Below, one piece after another: positions 1 through 6,352 of a stretch of 11,000 nt of DNA. Under the pieces are notes generated by a model. It saw only the letters and a program-made list of their open reading frames with translations. It did not search any database and was not told the origin of the DNA. Within the stretch, counting starts at the first letter, position 1. Every line of letters starts with the position of its first letter. A program made the translations under genes and the position numbers. Source of the stretch: Symbiodinium natans (Eukaryota; Sar; Dinophyceae; Suessiales; Symbiodiniaceae); contig CAJNDS010002175.1 of the NCBI GenBank assembly GCA_905221605.1, forward strand, positions 219,001-230,000. The letters run 5' to 3'.

Positions 1-69
1 CCTTCGAAAACCACCACCCCTTCCGAGATTGGTTCTTGTGCTGTTCGGCCCTAGACCATAAACCGGCAT

Positions 70-84
70 CCCCCCCCCCCCCCC
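70..84 (+). repeat. C15 homopolymer run
   Basis: Fifteen consecutive cytosines lie on the + strand, just left of the first telomere-like repeats. The complement is a G run that could take part in a quadruplex. Run length in such tracts is unreliable in assemblies. Confidence 0.9.
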
Positions 85-262
85 ACCTATGGACACGTGA
101 CAGGGTGGAGCTTTCGCTTTCATATGAACGAGAAACGACCCTAAGTGGGCTTCGGCCGCTCTGGGTTTTTGGCTTGGGGTCGGGGGGGCTGGGGGCCCAT
201 TAACAGAGCCCCCTGCGCCTCCCACGTGATGGGCGGGCTCAGAGAAGAACCCCTAAAGGTCA

Positions 263-299
263 TGTTGGGTTTAGGGTTTGGGGTTGAGGGTTTAGGGTG
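263..299 (+). repeat. Degenerate TTTAGGG block
   Basis: Five or so heptamer copies, including TTTAGGG, TTTGGGG and TTGAGGG, are read on the + strand. This block is short and diverged, and it faces the clean CCCTAAA array that follows about 75 bases later. Confidence 0.8.
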
Positions 300-373
300 T
301 GTATACTTGGGCCTTAAAAGGTTCCTATATAGCAGCTTAAGGGCTCTCAAGGTCACTCTGGGTTTCAAAGTGA

Positions 374-469
374 CCCTAAACCCTAAACCCTAAACCCTAA
401 ACCCTAAACCCTAAGCCCTAAACCCTAAACCCTAAACCCTAAACCCTAAACCCTAAACCCTAAACCCTA
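374..469 (-). repeat. Near-perfect CCCTAAA array (about 14 units)
   Basis: About 13.7 copies of CCCTAAA are read on the + strand, which is TTTAGGG on the minus strand. There is a single variant unit, CCCTAAG, near the middle. The left edge abuts a 7-bp dyad (GGTCACT at 350-356 against AGTGACC at 369-375), so the array begins inside the right arm of a small inverted repeat. Unique sequence lies on both sides, so this is interstitial and not a chromosome end. Confidence 0.97.
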
Positions 470-470
470 G

Positions 471-880
471 CAGTTCAGAAGAGCTCGAAACTTGATGCAG
501 CGTTGCCTGGCCACCTAATTCGGAACGCTTGCGTGTTGGTAGTGTTGTCGAACGCCTTGCGCTTCAATCACAGTCTCCAAACTTGCAAAAATCCATAATA
601 AAAATAATGACAATACAAATAAAAATAACAACAATAAAAAACACGAATGAGAAACATAAAGCATAATCAATAATCAAGACTAATAAACATCATAGTTTGA
701 AACGTCAACATCTCCCTGGTTCACGACTACTCTCTACCCGACCGACACACTCTGACAGCATCTCCTTCCGGCATGACAACATCGATCTCGGCAACCGCAA
801 ACGAGTTCTGCGAACGTGGCTTGCTTGTGTTCCGCAACACAGCCTTAACTGGTGCCGCGTCACCTCATAACAAATCCTGG
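471..880. other. Spacer with A-rich low-complexity stretch, no gene seen
   Basis: Ordinary mixed sequence surrounds a strongly A-rich, G-poor stretch at roughly 589-690, built from AATAA, ACAAT and AAAAT words. No open frame of convincing composition crosses it. The minus-strand frame at 705-920 is arginine-, cysteine- and serine-rich without any domain I recognise, and I do not call it. Confidence 0.7.
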
Positions 881-960
881 AAACCCTTAAGCCCCAAAAC
901 CCTACACCTCTGTCTCCCAAACCCTGTACCCCTGTACCCCTGAACCCTTAACCCTGAACC
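881..960 (-). repeat. Degenerate CCCTAAA-derived block
   Basis: Words such as ACCCTTAA, ACCCTGTA, CCCCTGAA and ACCCTGAA recur at about heptamer to octamer spacing. They look like decayed telomere repeat in the C-strand orientation. Confidence 0.7.
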
Positions 961-1137
961 TGTCAAGCCTAGACCCTGGTCCCAGAGGAACCTCGGAATG
1001 GAAAAAAAGGTACCCTTTTGTGCCTGAAGGGCTTATGAGGGAACAAGGGCCTACGCTCGCTCCTGTGAACTTCAGGCGCTTTTGAGACCCAAACCCCTGA
1101 GCCCTCAAGGTAGCCCCAGGCAAAGATTTGCCGGTCA

Positions 1138-1200
1138 TTTAGGGTTTAGGGTTTAGGGTTTGGGGTTTGGGGCTTAGGGTTTAAGGCTTAGGGTTAGGGG
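1138..1200 (+). repeat. TTTAGGG block with TTTGGGG and CTTAGGG variants
   Basis: It starts with three clean TTTAGGG units, then TTTGGGG twice, CTTAGGG and shorter variants. It is the right flank of a spacer (961-1137) whose left flank is the opposed block at 881-960. Confidence 0.92.
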
Positions 1201-1464
1201 CCGTGTTTCATCACAGGTTCCCAACCTAAACCAATATTTGACAACCCCCCGCCCCGCCCCCTTTTGGTAAGTCTTCGGGTTCCATGACTGGTTTAACCTT
1301 GGATTCTATTTTGACTTTTCTGTTTTGGTGGCACTGCTTTGCTTCTTGAGACTTTTAATTCGCCTGTTGCTCGCTCACCCCATCTCAAGATCCTGCACGG
1401 ATTAACGCTCACAGAGATGCAACGTAGATCAACCATCACAAATGCGTACAAGCATTTCGTTCAA
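1201..1464. other. Unassigned spacer
   Basis: Mixed-composition sequence with a short C-rich patch near 1244-1261. I see no long open frame, RNA gene or repeat in it. Confidence 0.5.
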
Positions 1465-1529
1465 CACCCTCAACCCTAAACCCTAGACCCTAGACCCCAA
1501 ATCCTGAAACCCTAGACCCTAGACCCTGG
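1465..1529 (-). repeat. CCCTAAA/CCCTAGA variant block
   Basis: Copies of CCCTAGA and CCCTAAA alternate with CCCCAAAT and CCTGAAAC. CCCTAGA occurs four times, so the variant seems to have spread locally. Confidence 0.85.
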
Positions 1530-1632
1530 AGCATCGGCGACCCTCGGCGCTAGAAAGCCTCTGAACGCCAGCCCGGACCGGGGAGGCTGAAGCGCAGCGA
1601 GTAAACTTTCCTCTATACTCCTAAAGGACATC
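1530..1632. other. GC-rich island between outward-facing arrays
   Basis: A roughly 100-bp, visibly GC-rich unique stretch has CCCTAAA-type repeat on its left and TTTAGGG-type on its right. This is one of nine places with this arrangement in the window. It contains a short dyad-like run of CGG and GGC words but no open frame of note. Confidence 0.6.
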
Positions 1633-1790
1633 GGGTTTACGGTTTTGGGTTTAGGGTTCAGGGTTCAGGGTTTCGGGTTTAGGGTTCAGGGTTTAGGGTT
1701 GAGGGTTTAGGGTTCAGGGTTTAGGGTTGAGGGTTTGGAGTTCAGGGTTTAGGGTTTAGGTCTGAGGGTTTATAGTTAGGGGTTTAGATA
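1633..1790 (+). repeat. TTTAGGG block with 28-bp higher-order repeat
   Basis: The block mixes TTTAGGG, TTCAGGG, TTGAGGG and TTTCGGG. Between 1685 and 1754 the order is TTCAGGG, TTTAGGG, TTGAGGG, TTTAGGG, then the same four types again with the last unit mutated to TTTGGAG, then TTCAGGG and TTTAGGG. This is a 28-bp unit present about 2.5 times, a higher-order repeat laid over the heptamer. Confidence 0.95.
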
Positions 1791-1906
1791 GGAGTACAAC
1801 AGAGAATAGTTTAGCGAGGGCTCAAGTTGGGGCGTTCTGGGAATTAAAAGGAGTAAATCCTTGGCCTTCCTGCAAAACCAGGAATCCCACGAAGATCAAA
1901 GCTCAG

Positions 1907-1985
1907 CCCTAAACCCTAAACCCTAAACCCTAAACACTGAACCCTAAACCCTAAACCCTAAACCCTAAACCCCCAAACCCTCAAC
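1907..1985 (-). repeat. CCCTAAA array (about 11 units)
   Basis: Mostly perfect CCCTAAA. One interruption (CACTGAA) lies near 1935, and there is a diverged right edge with CCCCCAAA and CCCTCAA. Confidence 0.95.
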
Positions 1986-2078
1986 CGCATCTAAGCTGGA
2001 ACCCTCAGCACACGAAGTTCTTGGGCACCCGCGGCCGAGCTGGGACCACGGGGTCGGCTGACTTGACCTTATATGAAA
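1986..2078. other. GC-rich island between outward-facing arrays
   Basis: A 93-bp unique stretch that includes GC-rich CCCGCGGCCGAGC. It is flanked left by CCCTAAA and right by TTTAGGG. No gene is visible. Confidence 0.6.
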
Positions 2079-2412
2079 CAGGGTTTAGGGTTTAGTGTTT
2101 AGGGTTTAGGGTTCAGGGTTCAGGGTTTAGGCTGAGGGGTTTAGGGTTTATTGTTTGGGGGATTACGGTTTAGGGCTTGATTAAGGGGTTAGGGATTGGG
2201 GGGTAGGGTTTAGGGATTAGGGATTGGGGTTTAGGGTTTGATTAAGGGTTTGGGGATTAGGGTTTGGGGTTTGGGGTTTTAGGGTTTGAGGATTAGGGAT
2301 TAGGGTTGCAGGGTTTGGGGCTTTTGGAAAGTTTAGGGATGAGGGATTAGGGTTGGGTTTGCAGGGTTTCGGGTTTGCAGGGTTTGGAAGGTCTAGGGTG
2401 TATGGATTAGTC
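2079..2412 (+). repeat. Long degenerate TTTAGGG block
   Basis: About 330 bases begin with clean TTTAGGG and TTCAGGG units. They then decay into GGGATTAGGG, TTTGGGG, TTGCAGGG and GGATTAGGG words. Unit length varies between 6 and 10, so this block is older or more slipped than the perfect arrays. Confidence 0.92.
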
Positions 2413-2438
2413 CTTATGGTTCAGGGATGAAGGTTTGC

Positions 2439-2516
2439 AAACCCTGCACCCTGACACCCGAAACCCCCCCATGAGCCTCCAGAGCCCACACCAAACCTCC
2501 CGAAACCCCCCAAACC
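2439..2516 (-). repeat. Degenerate CCC-AAA block
   Basis: Words such as AAACCCTGC, GAAACCCCCC and CCAAACCTCC recur without a strict period. The block ends directly at a palindrome, AAACCGGTTT (2512-2521), where polarity flips to TTTAGGG with no spacer. Confidence 0.7.
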
Positions 2517-2571
2517 GGTTTAGGGTTTAGGGTTTAGGGTTTAGGGTTTCGGGTTTAGGGTTTAGGGTTTT
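2517..2571 (+). repeat. TTTAGGG array (about 7 units)
   Basis: Seven units follow GG of the CCGG seam. All are TTTAGGG except one TTTCGGG. The array starts immediately at the polarity flip. Confidence 0.95.
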
Positions 2572-2589
2572 CCCTGACTCCCCTTCAAC

Positions 2590-2687
2590 CAACAAAAACC
2601 CCACACCTAAATCCCCAAACCCCCCCTAAACTCTCCTGAGCCTGAAGCCTAAACTCTAAACCCTACCTTGAAAGCTCAAGAACAACG
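2590..2687 (-). repeat. Degenerate CCC-AAA stretch
   Basis: C- and A-rich words with occasional CCTAAA cores, for example CCTAAAT and CCCTAAAC. They look like decayed CCCTAAA repeat leading into the clearer array that follows. Confidence 0.55.
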
Positions 2688-2761
2688 CTAAACCCTAAAC
2701 CCTAAACCCTAAAAACCCTTAACCTTAAACCCTACACCCCTAAACCCTAAACCCTAAACCC
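2688..2761 (-). repeat. CCCTAAA array with indel variants
   Basis: Three perfect units, then AAAAACCCTTAACCTT variants, then three more near-perfect units ending at AAACCC next to TTCTTTGAG. Confidence 0.93.
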
Positions 2762-2875
2762 TTCTTTGAGTCTCGCGGCCGGGTGCGGGCCGATGCACAG
2801 GCGCGGAGACGGGCACCGCCCCAGATCCTGCAGGGAGAGGAACTCATACGAAAAGAATTTTCGGGGTTCCCAACC
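2762..2875. other. GC-rich island between outward-facing arrays
   Basis: About 114 bp of unique sequence. The first half is strongly GC-rich (CGCGGCCGGGTGCGGGCC and similar) and the second half is more ordinary. It has CCCTAAA on its left and a perfect TTTAGGG array on its right, with CCGG at the right seam (AACCGGTT at 2872-2879). No gene is visible. Confidence 0.65.
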
Positions 2876-2933
2876 GGTTTAGGGTTTAGGGTTTAGGGTT
2901 TAGGGTTTAGGGTTTAGGGTTTAGGGTTTAGAG
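2876..2933 (+). repeat. TTTAGGG array (8 units)
   Basis: Seven perfect TTTAGGG units and a final TTTAGAG start directly from the CCGG seam. The array then breaks sharply into T-rich sequence. Confidence 0.97.
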
Positions 2934-3299
2934 TTATGTTTTTCACTGTTATTCAAGGGGGCGTCATTTTTGTTCAAGTTTGTTTCTGGGTTTTCTTACG
3001 ATTGCTCCAAGTTTGTTTGTGGCAAGATGCTTAGAGGCTTTCAGGGTCTAGGGTGTCTTCAATGTTTTCCCAGTGTTTTCGGGTTGTTCAAGGTTTTTTT
3101 CGGACGTGTTTCAGGTTTGTTCCGGGTTTTTCAAATGTTCTTCAAGATTCATCAAGGTTTGTTTGGTTTTCACGGGTTTTCAGTGTTCAGGGTGTTTCAC
3201 GGATTTCATCTTTCAGGATTTTCAGTTTCTTTTGAATTTTGTCAGTTTGTTGGAGCATTTTTTGTGTTTCTGAGTTTTTTCAAGGGCTTTCAGGGTTTC
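2934..3299 (+). repeat. T/G-rich low-complexity stretch
   Basis: The + strand is poor in C and A and rich in TTT, GTTT, TTTCAGG and TTCAAG words. TTTCAGGG or TTTCAGG appears several times (near 3039, 3110, 3212 and 3289), which suggests extreme decay or expansion of a TTTCAGGG-like telomere variant. Open frames exist in several frames here, but they encode Phe, Gly, Val and Ser almost only, as this composition dictates, so I do not call a protein. Confidence 0.6.
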
Positions 3300-3402
3300 G
3301 GCGTTTCAGGGCAAGGGTTTAGGGTTCAGGGCCTCGCGTTCGAGGCTGGGGTTCATCCGGGGTTCAGGGCCTAGGGTTGCGGGTTCAGGGTTCAGGGTTA
3401 AA
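3300..3402 (+). repeat. TTCAGGG-type telomere block
   Basis: TTCAGGG is the most frequent unit, with TTTAGGG, CCTAGGG and TTGCGGG. A short palindromic insert, CTCGCGTTCGAGG, lies near 3332-3345. Confidence 0.85.
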
Positions 3403-3628
3403 CAGCACCTGAACCCCACACCCCCCAAAAGTAAAACATACATACCCAAGGCTCCGATGGCCTGAGCTTCTATCCCTACGCCCCAAAACACCCCTCCCCA
3501 AAACACTCGCGCTTCAAAACTCCAATCCCGAAAGCCCGAAATCCCCAAATCCCTACATCCCTGAAACCCCAAAATCCCTAAATGCCTGAAACTCTGATTC
3601 CCTACACCCCAAACCCTAAACCCTAGCA
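3403..3628 (-). repeat. C/A-rich degenerate stretch
   Basis: CCCCAAAA, CCCTGAAA and CCCTAAA-like words recur irregularly, with two clear CCCTAAA units at the right end (near 3611-3625). It is C-strand oriented and faces the preceding G-strand block. Confidence 0.55.
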
Positions 3629-3645
3629 CGCCAAACTCCCCAACA

Positions 3646-3671
3646 CCCCCCCCCCCCCCCCCCCCCCCCCC
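3646..3671 (+). repeat. C26 homopolymer run
   Basis: Twenty-six consecutive cytosines, the longest homopolymer in the window. Read on the minus strand it produces a polyglycine stretch in a spurious open frame. The true length in the genome may differ because such runs slip. Confidence 0.9.
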
Positions 3672-4170
3672 ATGCACCCAAAAAGCAGCCCTATGCACCG
3701 TAAAATGCCGAGCAAAAGCACGTAAATGCTATAGAAATACTGTCTCTACGGGTAATTGCATTGACCCTTCGTTGAAACCGGGGAGGCAAGGGACAACATA
3801 AAGCGGCCATGTAACCACCCCTAGACTATCACCCCCGACACGCTACTAAACCCTAAACCTATCCTGAACTGAGAACACTAGCAACGTTTTCTGATTTCAG
3901 CTGAATTTCTCAGGAATTATAGTACCCCGAAATGAAACAACACCAAGTCTCCCTAAGAAAACCCTTAGCCCTAAAAGCCACAATCCCAAATACCCCGGCC
4001 CAAAACATCCTGTTGGTTCGTAGGGAATGGGGGAATGAGGCAACCTATATAGTCCCTTAAAGGGTAGATGTAGGCCCCCTAAACCATGCTAACCAAGAGT
4101 AACAAAAAACTGAAGCAGCCCGGCCTGAAAGATCGGCCTCAGGCGCATCAGAAAAGATAAAGAAGCCATC
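3672..4170. other. Unassigned spacer, no gene seen
   Basis: Mixed-composition sequence with one isolated CCCTAAACC near 3849. I find no open frame worth calling, no RNA gene and no internal repeat. Confidence 0.6.
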
Positions 4171-4193
4171 AGGGTTTAGGGTTTAGGGTTTAG
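4171..4193 (+). repeat. Short TTTAGGG block (3 units)
   Basis: AGGG followed by two TTTAGGG units and a TTTAGTG, isolated within unique sequence. It lies 35 bases left of the first hairpin-family terminus. Confidence 0.85.
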
Positions 4194-4227
4194 TGTTATT
4201 AGTATAAGGTTAAGGGCTCAGGGGTAG

Positions 4228-4241
4228 GATGTTCCCCCTTA
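4228..4241 (+). repeat. Solitary hairpin-family terminus
   Basis: GATGTTCCCCCTTA matches 13 of 14 bases with the inverted complement of 4746-4759. It also matches the left end of the second hairpin element (5585 onward), where the copy has a slightly shorter C run. It may be the left inverted repeat of a 532-bp element ending at 4759, or a broken fragment of another copy. Confidence 0.5.
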
Positions 4242-4263
4242 ATGTTAGGGTCGCTTTAATAAA

Positions 4264-4278
4264 CCCCCCCCCCCCCCC
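4264..4278 (+). repeat. C15 homopolymer run
   Basis: Fifteen cytosines following AATAAA on the + strand. Its length is likely to be variable. Confidence 0.9.
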
Positions 4279-4525
4279 AAATCTTGTTTTGGTCCCCGGG
4301 GCTTGGAGGGGGTGGAAAAAAGAGGGGGTGTCAATTATGAGGATTCTGGGGGTCTGGGGTCTGGGGGTCTGGGGGGGGTCAGCTGTCAGGGTCTGCTTTG
4401 CTTTGTCTTGAAGGCTTCTGCTTGCTCTCTGCAGCTCCTTTTGCTCTGCCGGCCCGACTTGGTCTGCAATGGAACTCTTAAGCCATTTTCAGAAAAATTT
4501 TCAATTCCTGGCCAGAGAAATTTTA

Positions 4526-4664
4526 CAATTGCCACCCCATTCTTATTATCACCGGACCCCCTATATAGACTTGTTTACATACATCGGCCCGAAAACCTCC
4601 CGTAATGGAAAGTAGTCTTCGGCTGGGGCCCTCTGGCCTGGCGAATATTACTATTGCCACCCCA
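4526..4664 (+). repeat. 15-bp direct repeat pair
   Basis: ACAATTGCCACCCCA at 4526-4540 and ACTATTGCCACCCCA at 4650-4664 differ by one base and are 124 bases apart. Both lie inside the candidate 4228-4759 element. Their role is unknown, and they could be remnants of an internal duplication. Confidence 0.6.
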
Positions 4665-4687
4665 ATTAAAAAAGCCACCCTCACATT

Positions 4688-4766
4688 ATGCTATCAGTCC
4701 TTAATGGGGATTGCCGATTACAATCCCTATTAAGGACTGTTCGTATAAGGGGGAGCATCTCAAGTT
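4688..4766. mobile_element. Hairpin element, copy A
   Basis: A strong inverted repeat has left arm 4695-4713 (CAGTCCTTAATGGGGATTG), a 7-base loop and right arm 4721-4739. Eighteen of 19 pairs are Watson-Crick, and the odd pair would be G-U in RNA. Beyond the right arm come GTATAAGGGGGAGCATC and then TCAAGTT. The inverse, AACTTGAGATGCT, recurs exactly at 6340-6352. The arms match those of copy B at 5592-5668. The palindromic shape, shared ends and lack of coding capacity suggest a MITE-like or hairpin element; I know of no named family for it. Confidence 0.65.
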
Positions 4767-4782
4767 GAGCGTTTGAGGGGGC

Positions 4783-4799
4783 TAGGGTTTAGGGTTTAG
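4783..4799 (+). repeat. Short TTTAGGG block (2 units)
   Basis: Two TTTAGGG-type units lie 17 bases to the right of hairpin copy A. Copy B is likewise bordered by TTTAGGG, on its left side. Confidence 0.85.
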
Positions 4800-5290
4800 C
4801 GAAAGGGTGGTTTTAGGGTCCTGGCTTTGGTGTTTTTGCTTTTGGGTGTGGGGCGAGAGTCAGTAGGCCAATCCTCTGAATCATGGTCATGTGTTGGACC
4901 CCTCTGATAATGGCCCCCCTCCCCCTTTCTGGGTACTACCCCGAATCGGTGGCCCCGTAAGAGACGCCAGAATAAAGCAGCAAAATCGTATAGTAGCTAC
5001 GGGATACTTCTGCTTTCGGAAATGCCTCTATATGTAAGTAGGCAGGGCCATGTTCTTGAATAATGCCTGCGTGAACCGCCTGAATCTCATACAAGGCCAC
5101 TGGGGAGTTCGAAACTTCGGTTCCCTTCATAGTCGTGGAAGGCATATCTAGGGGGGTAGAAGGTACCCACTTCGCAAACTCTGAATTTCCCGACAACTGT
5201 AGAAAGTCAAGTCAGGACGATTCCCGAAATTGTGATGTTGTTCTGGGGGGACCCTAGTATGACCCAAGGCACCTTGCGTGAAGGAATCTT
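4800..5290. other. Spacer with one weak open frame on the minus strand
   Basis: The stretch is otherwise non-repetitive. On the minus strand, 5196 to 4936 is open for 86 codons with a balanced, protein-like composition (residues 55-65 read EAFPKAEVSRS) and ends in TAG. The frame lacks an ATG at its start; the first codon shown is TTG. It is immediately preceded by CTTTCTACAG, which resembles a 3' splice acceptor, so it could be a relic exon. I recognise no domain. A chance open frame of this length in 11 kb is quite possible. Confidence 0.15.
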
Positions 5291-5393
5291 TACCCTAAAC
5301 CCTAAACCCTAAACCATAAACCCTAAACCCTAAACCCTAAACCCTAAACCCTAAACCCTAAACCTAAACCCTAAACCCTAAACCCTAAACCCT
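5291..5393 (-). repeat. CCCTAAA array (about 15 units)
   Basis: Mostly perfect CCCTAAA, with one CCATAAA unit (near 5313) and one 6-base unit lacking a C (near 5362). The right edge runs directly into an inverted copy: AAACCCT (5387-5393), two bases, then AGGGTTT (5396-5402). Confidence 0.97.
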
Positions 5394-5395
5394 CT

Positions 5396-5523
5396 AGGGT
5401 TTTGAGTTTAGGGCGGGTGTTAGGGTCGTACCCCGTTGCTGGGACGCATGCTGGCGTCACGCCCACGCTGGGTCTCGCAACCTGCGCATGTCTGGGTGCG
5501 AGCTTCTGGTGTAGAGAAACTTT
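5396..5523. other. Island between outward-facing arrays
   Basis: About 128 bp, GC-rich in the middle (GGGACGCATGCTGGCGTC), with CCCTAAA on the left and TTTAGGG on the right. It includes an imperfect 9-bp dyad, CTCGCAACC (5474-5482) against GGGTGCGAG (5494-5502), with 8 of 9 pairs. No gene is visible. Confidence 0.6.
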
Positions 5524-5580
5524 GTTTAGGGTTTAAGGTTTAGGGTTTAGGGCGTAGGGTTTAGGGTTTAGGGTTTAGGG
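5524..5580 (+). repeat. TTTAGGG array (8 units)
   Basis: Units are TTTAGGG with a TTTAAGG and a CGTAGGG variant, and the last four are perfect. The array runs straight into the left end of hairpin copy B with no spacer. Confidence 0.96.
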
Positions 5581-5689
5581 TTGGGATGTTTCCCTTATAC
5601 TAACAGTCCTCAATAGGGACAATAATCGAGGGTACTAAAATCCCTATTCAGGACTGTTAGTAAAAGGGTTTAGGGGGGGGCATCCCAAC
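5580..5689. mobile_element. Hairpin element, copy B (110 bp)
   Basis: The outer 9 bp are a perfect inverted repeat: GTTGGGATG (5580-5588) and CATCCCAAC (5681-5689). The inner arms, 5592-5620 and 5640-5668, pair at 26 of 29 positions around a 19-base loop. The arm core TAACAGTCCT-AATAGGGA matches copy A. The right side has an extra patch (TTTAGGGGGGGG) absent from the left side, which looks like a telomere-like insertion or slippage. The element abuts a TTTAGGG array on its left. It has no coding capacity. A MITE-like element is the best fit, and a hairpin-forming RNA is an alternative. Confidence 0.7.
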
Positions 5690-5938
5690 TTTCGGGATCT
5701 GCGTGAACATATGGCTGGGATTGTTGAATGCACATTACTGGGGGATAAGTACTTCGTGCTAAGTACCGGCTGTATGCGGAAGCAGAAGAAGAGAAAAACC
5801 TCCAGGTCCCGCGAGGTAAACGGGAAGGTAAGTGTGGACTGGGGTAAACCCTACCCTCTGAGATCTATAGCCCTAAAGCTTCATTAAACCCGAAACTCTG
5901 TATCCCGAAGCCTGAAATCCCAGAAAACCTAAAGTAAA
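5690..5938. other. Unassigned spacer
   Basis: Mixed sequence with A/G-rich words near 5781-5835 and C/A-rich words to the right. I see no gene. Confidence 0.5.
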
Positions 5939-5941
5939 CCC

Positions 5942-6240
5942 CATTATTCGGCACGAATGGGAGAATTTGATCCCCTCCGACCCTTTGACCCCCCATTGTT
6001 GGGCACGAATTGGAGAATTTGACCCATTTCGGCTCCTCCGACCCCTTTGACCCGCCTATTGTTCAGCACGAATTGGAGATTGATCCCCCATTGTTCAGCA
6101 CGAATTGGAGAATTTGACCCCTTGGAGCAATTTGACCCATTTCGGCCCCTCCGACCCCTTTGAGAATTTGATCCATTTCGACCCCCCTCCGACCCCTGAA
6201 ATTCTGACCTCTCTAACCCTCCATGATTCAGCATGAATAA
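5942..6240 (+). repeat. Irregular tandem array, non-telomeric
   Basis: The motif CATTGTTCAGCACGAATTGG, with small changes, begins at 5942, 5994, 6056, 6089 and 6222. It is usually followed by AGAATTTGA and then by CATTTCGG and CTCCGACCCCTTTGA cassettes in different combinations. Start-to-start spacing is 52, 62, 33 and 133 bases, so whole sub-blocks were lost or duplicated. A minus-strand frame is open across most of it, but the same repeat is read in different frames because the spacings are not all multiples of three. This argues against a repetitive protein. Confidence 0.9.
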
Positions 6241-6339
6241 GACATTAATAAGCTTTTATTTTCGTAATGTTATGGGATCCTTTGGGCGGGTGGGTTCTGT
6301 TCCGTTGCCTACACACACTGCTGGCCTAGTAAATGCTCG

Positions 6340-6352
6340 AACTTGAGATGCT
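6340..6352 (-). repeat. Solitary hairpin-family terminus joined to telomere repeat
   Basis: AACTTGAGATGCT is the exact inverse of 4754-4766 beside hairpin copy A. With a one-base gap the match extends outward through GCTC. Here the terminus is followed directly by GAACCCTAAACCC and not by the C5TTA element body, so a CCCTAAA array has replaced the interior. Confidence 0.5.

Larger units (their letters stand above)
4228..4759. mobile_element. Candidate 532-bp inverted-repeat element
   Basis: The outer 14 bp on each side form an inverted repeat with one mismatch (GATGTTCCCCCTTA at 4228-4241 against TAAGGGGGAGCATC at 4746-4759). Inside are a C15 run, no convincing open frame, a 15-bp direct repeat and the hairpin near the right end. 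I see no clear target-site duplication outside the ends. The alternative is that the left end and the right hairpin are separate copies that merely lie near each other. With no transposase visible, it would be non-autonomous in either case. Confidence 0.3.

Noticed and set aside
145-393. Overlapping frames on both strands at the left end (145-393 + and 141-368 minus)
   Set aside because: Both read through telomere-like repeat; proline/lysine or glycine/leucine runs follow from the heptamer.
374-469. True chromosome terminus
   Set aside because: Unique sequence and oppositely oriented arrays lie on both sides of this and every other array, so all are interstitial in this assembly.
1216-2875. 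GGTTCCCAACC shared at 1216-1226 and 2865-2875
   Set aside because: An 11-base match is expected by chance many times in 11 kb and the flanks do not extend it.
2970-3374. 134-codon + strand open frame
   Set aside because: Almost only Phe, Gly, Val, Ser and Leu, as the T/G-rich DNA dictates; several overlapping frames are open too, and its end runs into telomere-type repeat.
3306-3698. 130-codon minus-strand open frame with polyglycine
   Set aside because: The glycine run is the translated C26 tract and the rest is C/A-rich repeat read backwards.
5438-5515. tRNA or other structured RNA gene in GC-rich islands
   Set aside because: Only short imperfect dyads are present; no cloverleaf, box A or box B pattern could be found by eye in any island.
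5944-6234. 96-codon minus-strand frame across a tandem array
   Set aside because: Repeat spacing of 52, 62, 33 and 133 bases changes the frame of successive copies, so the protein repeat is not maintained.
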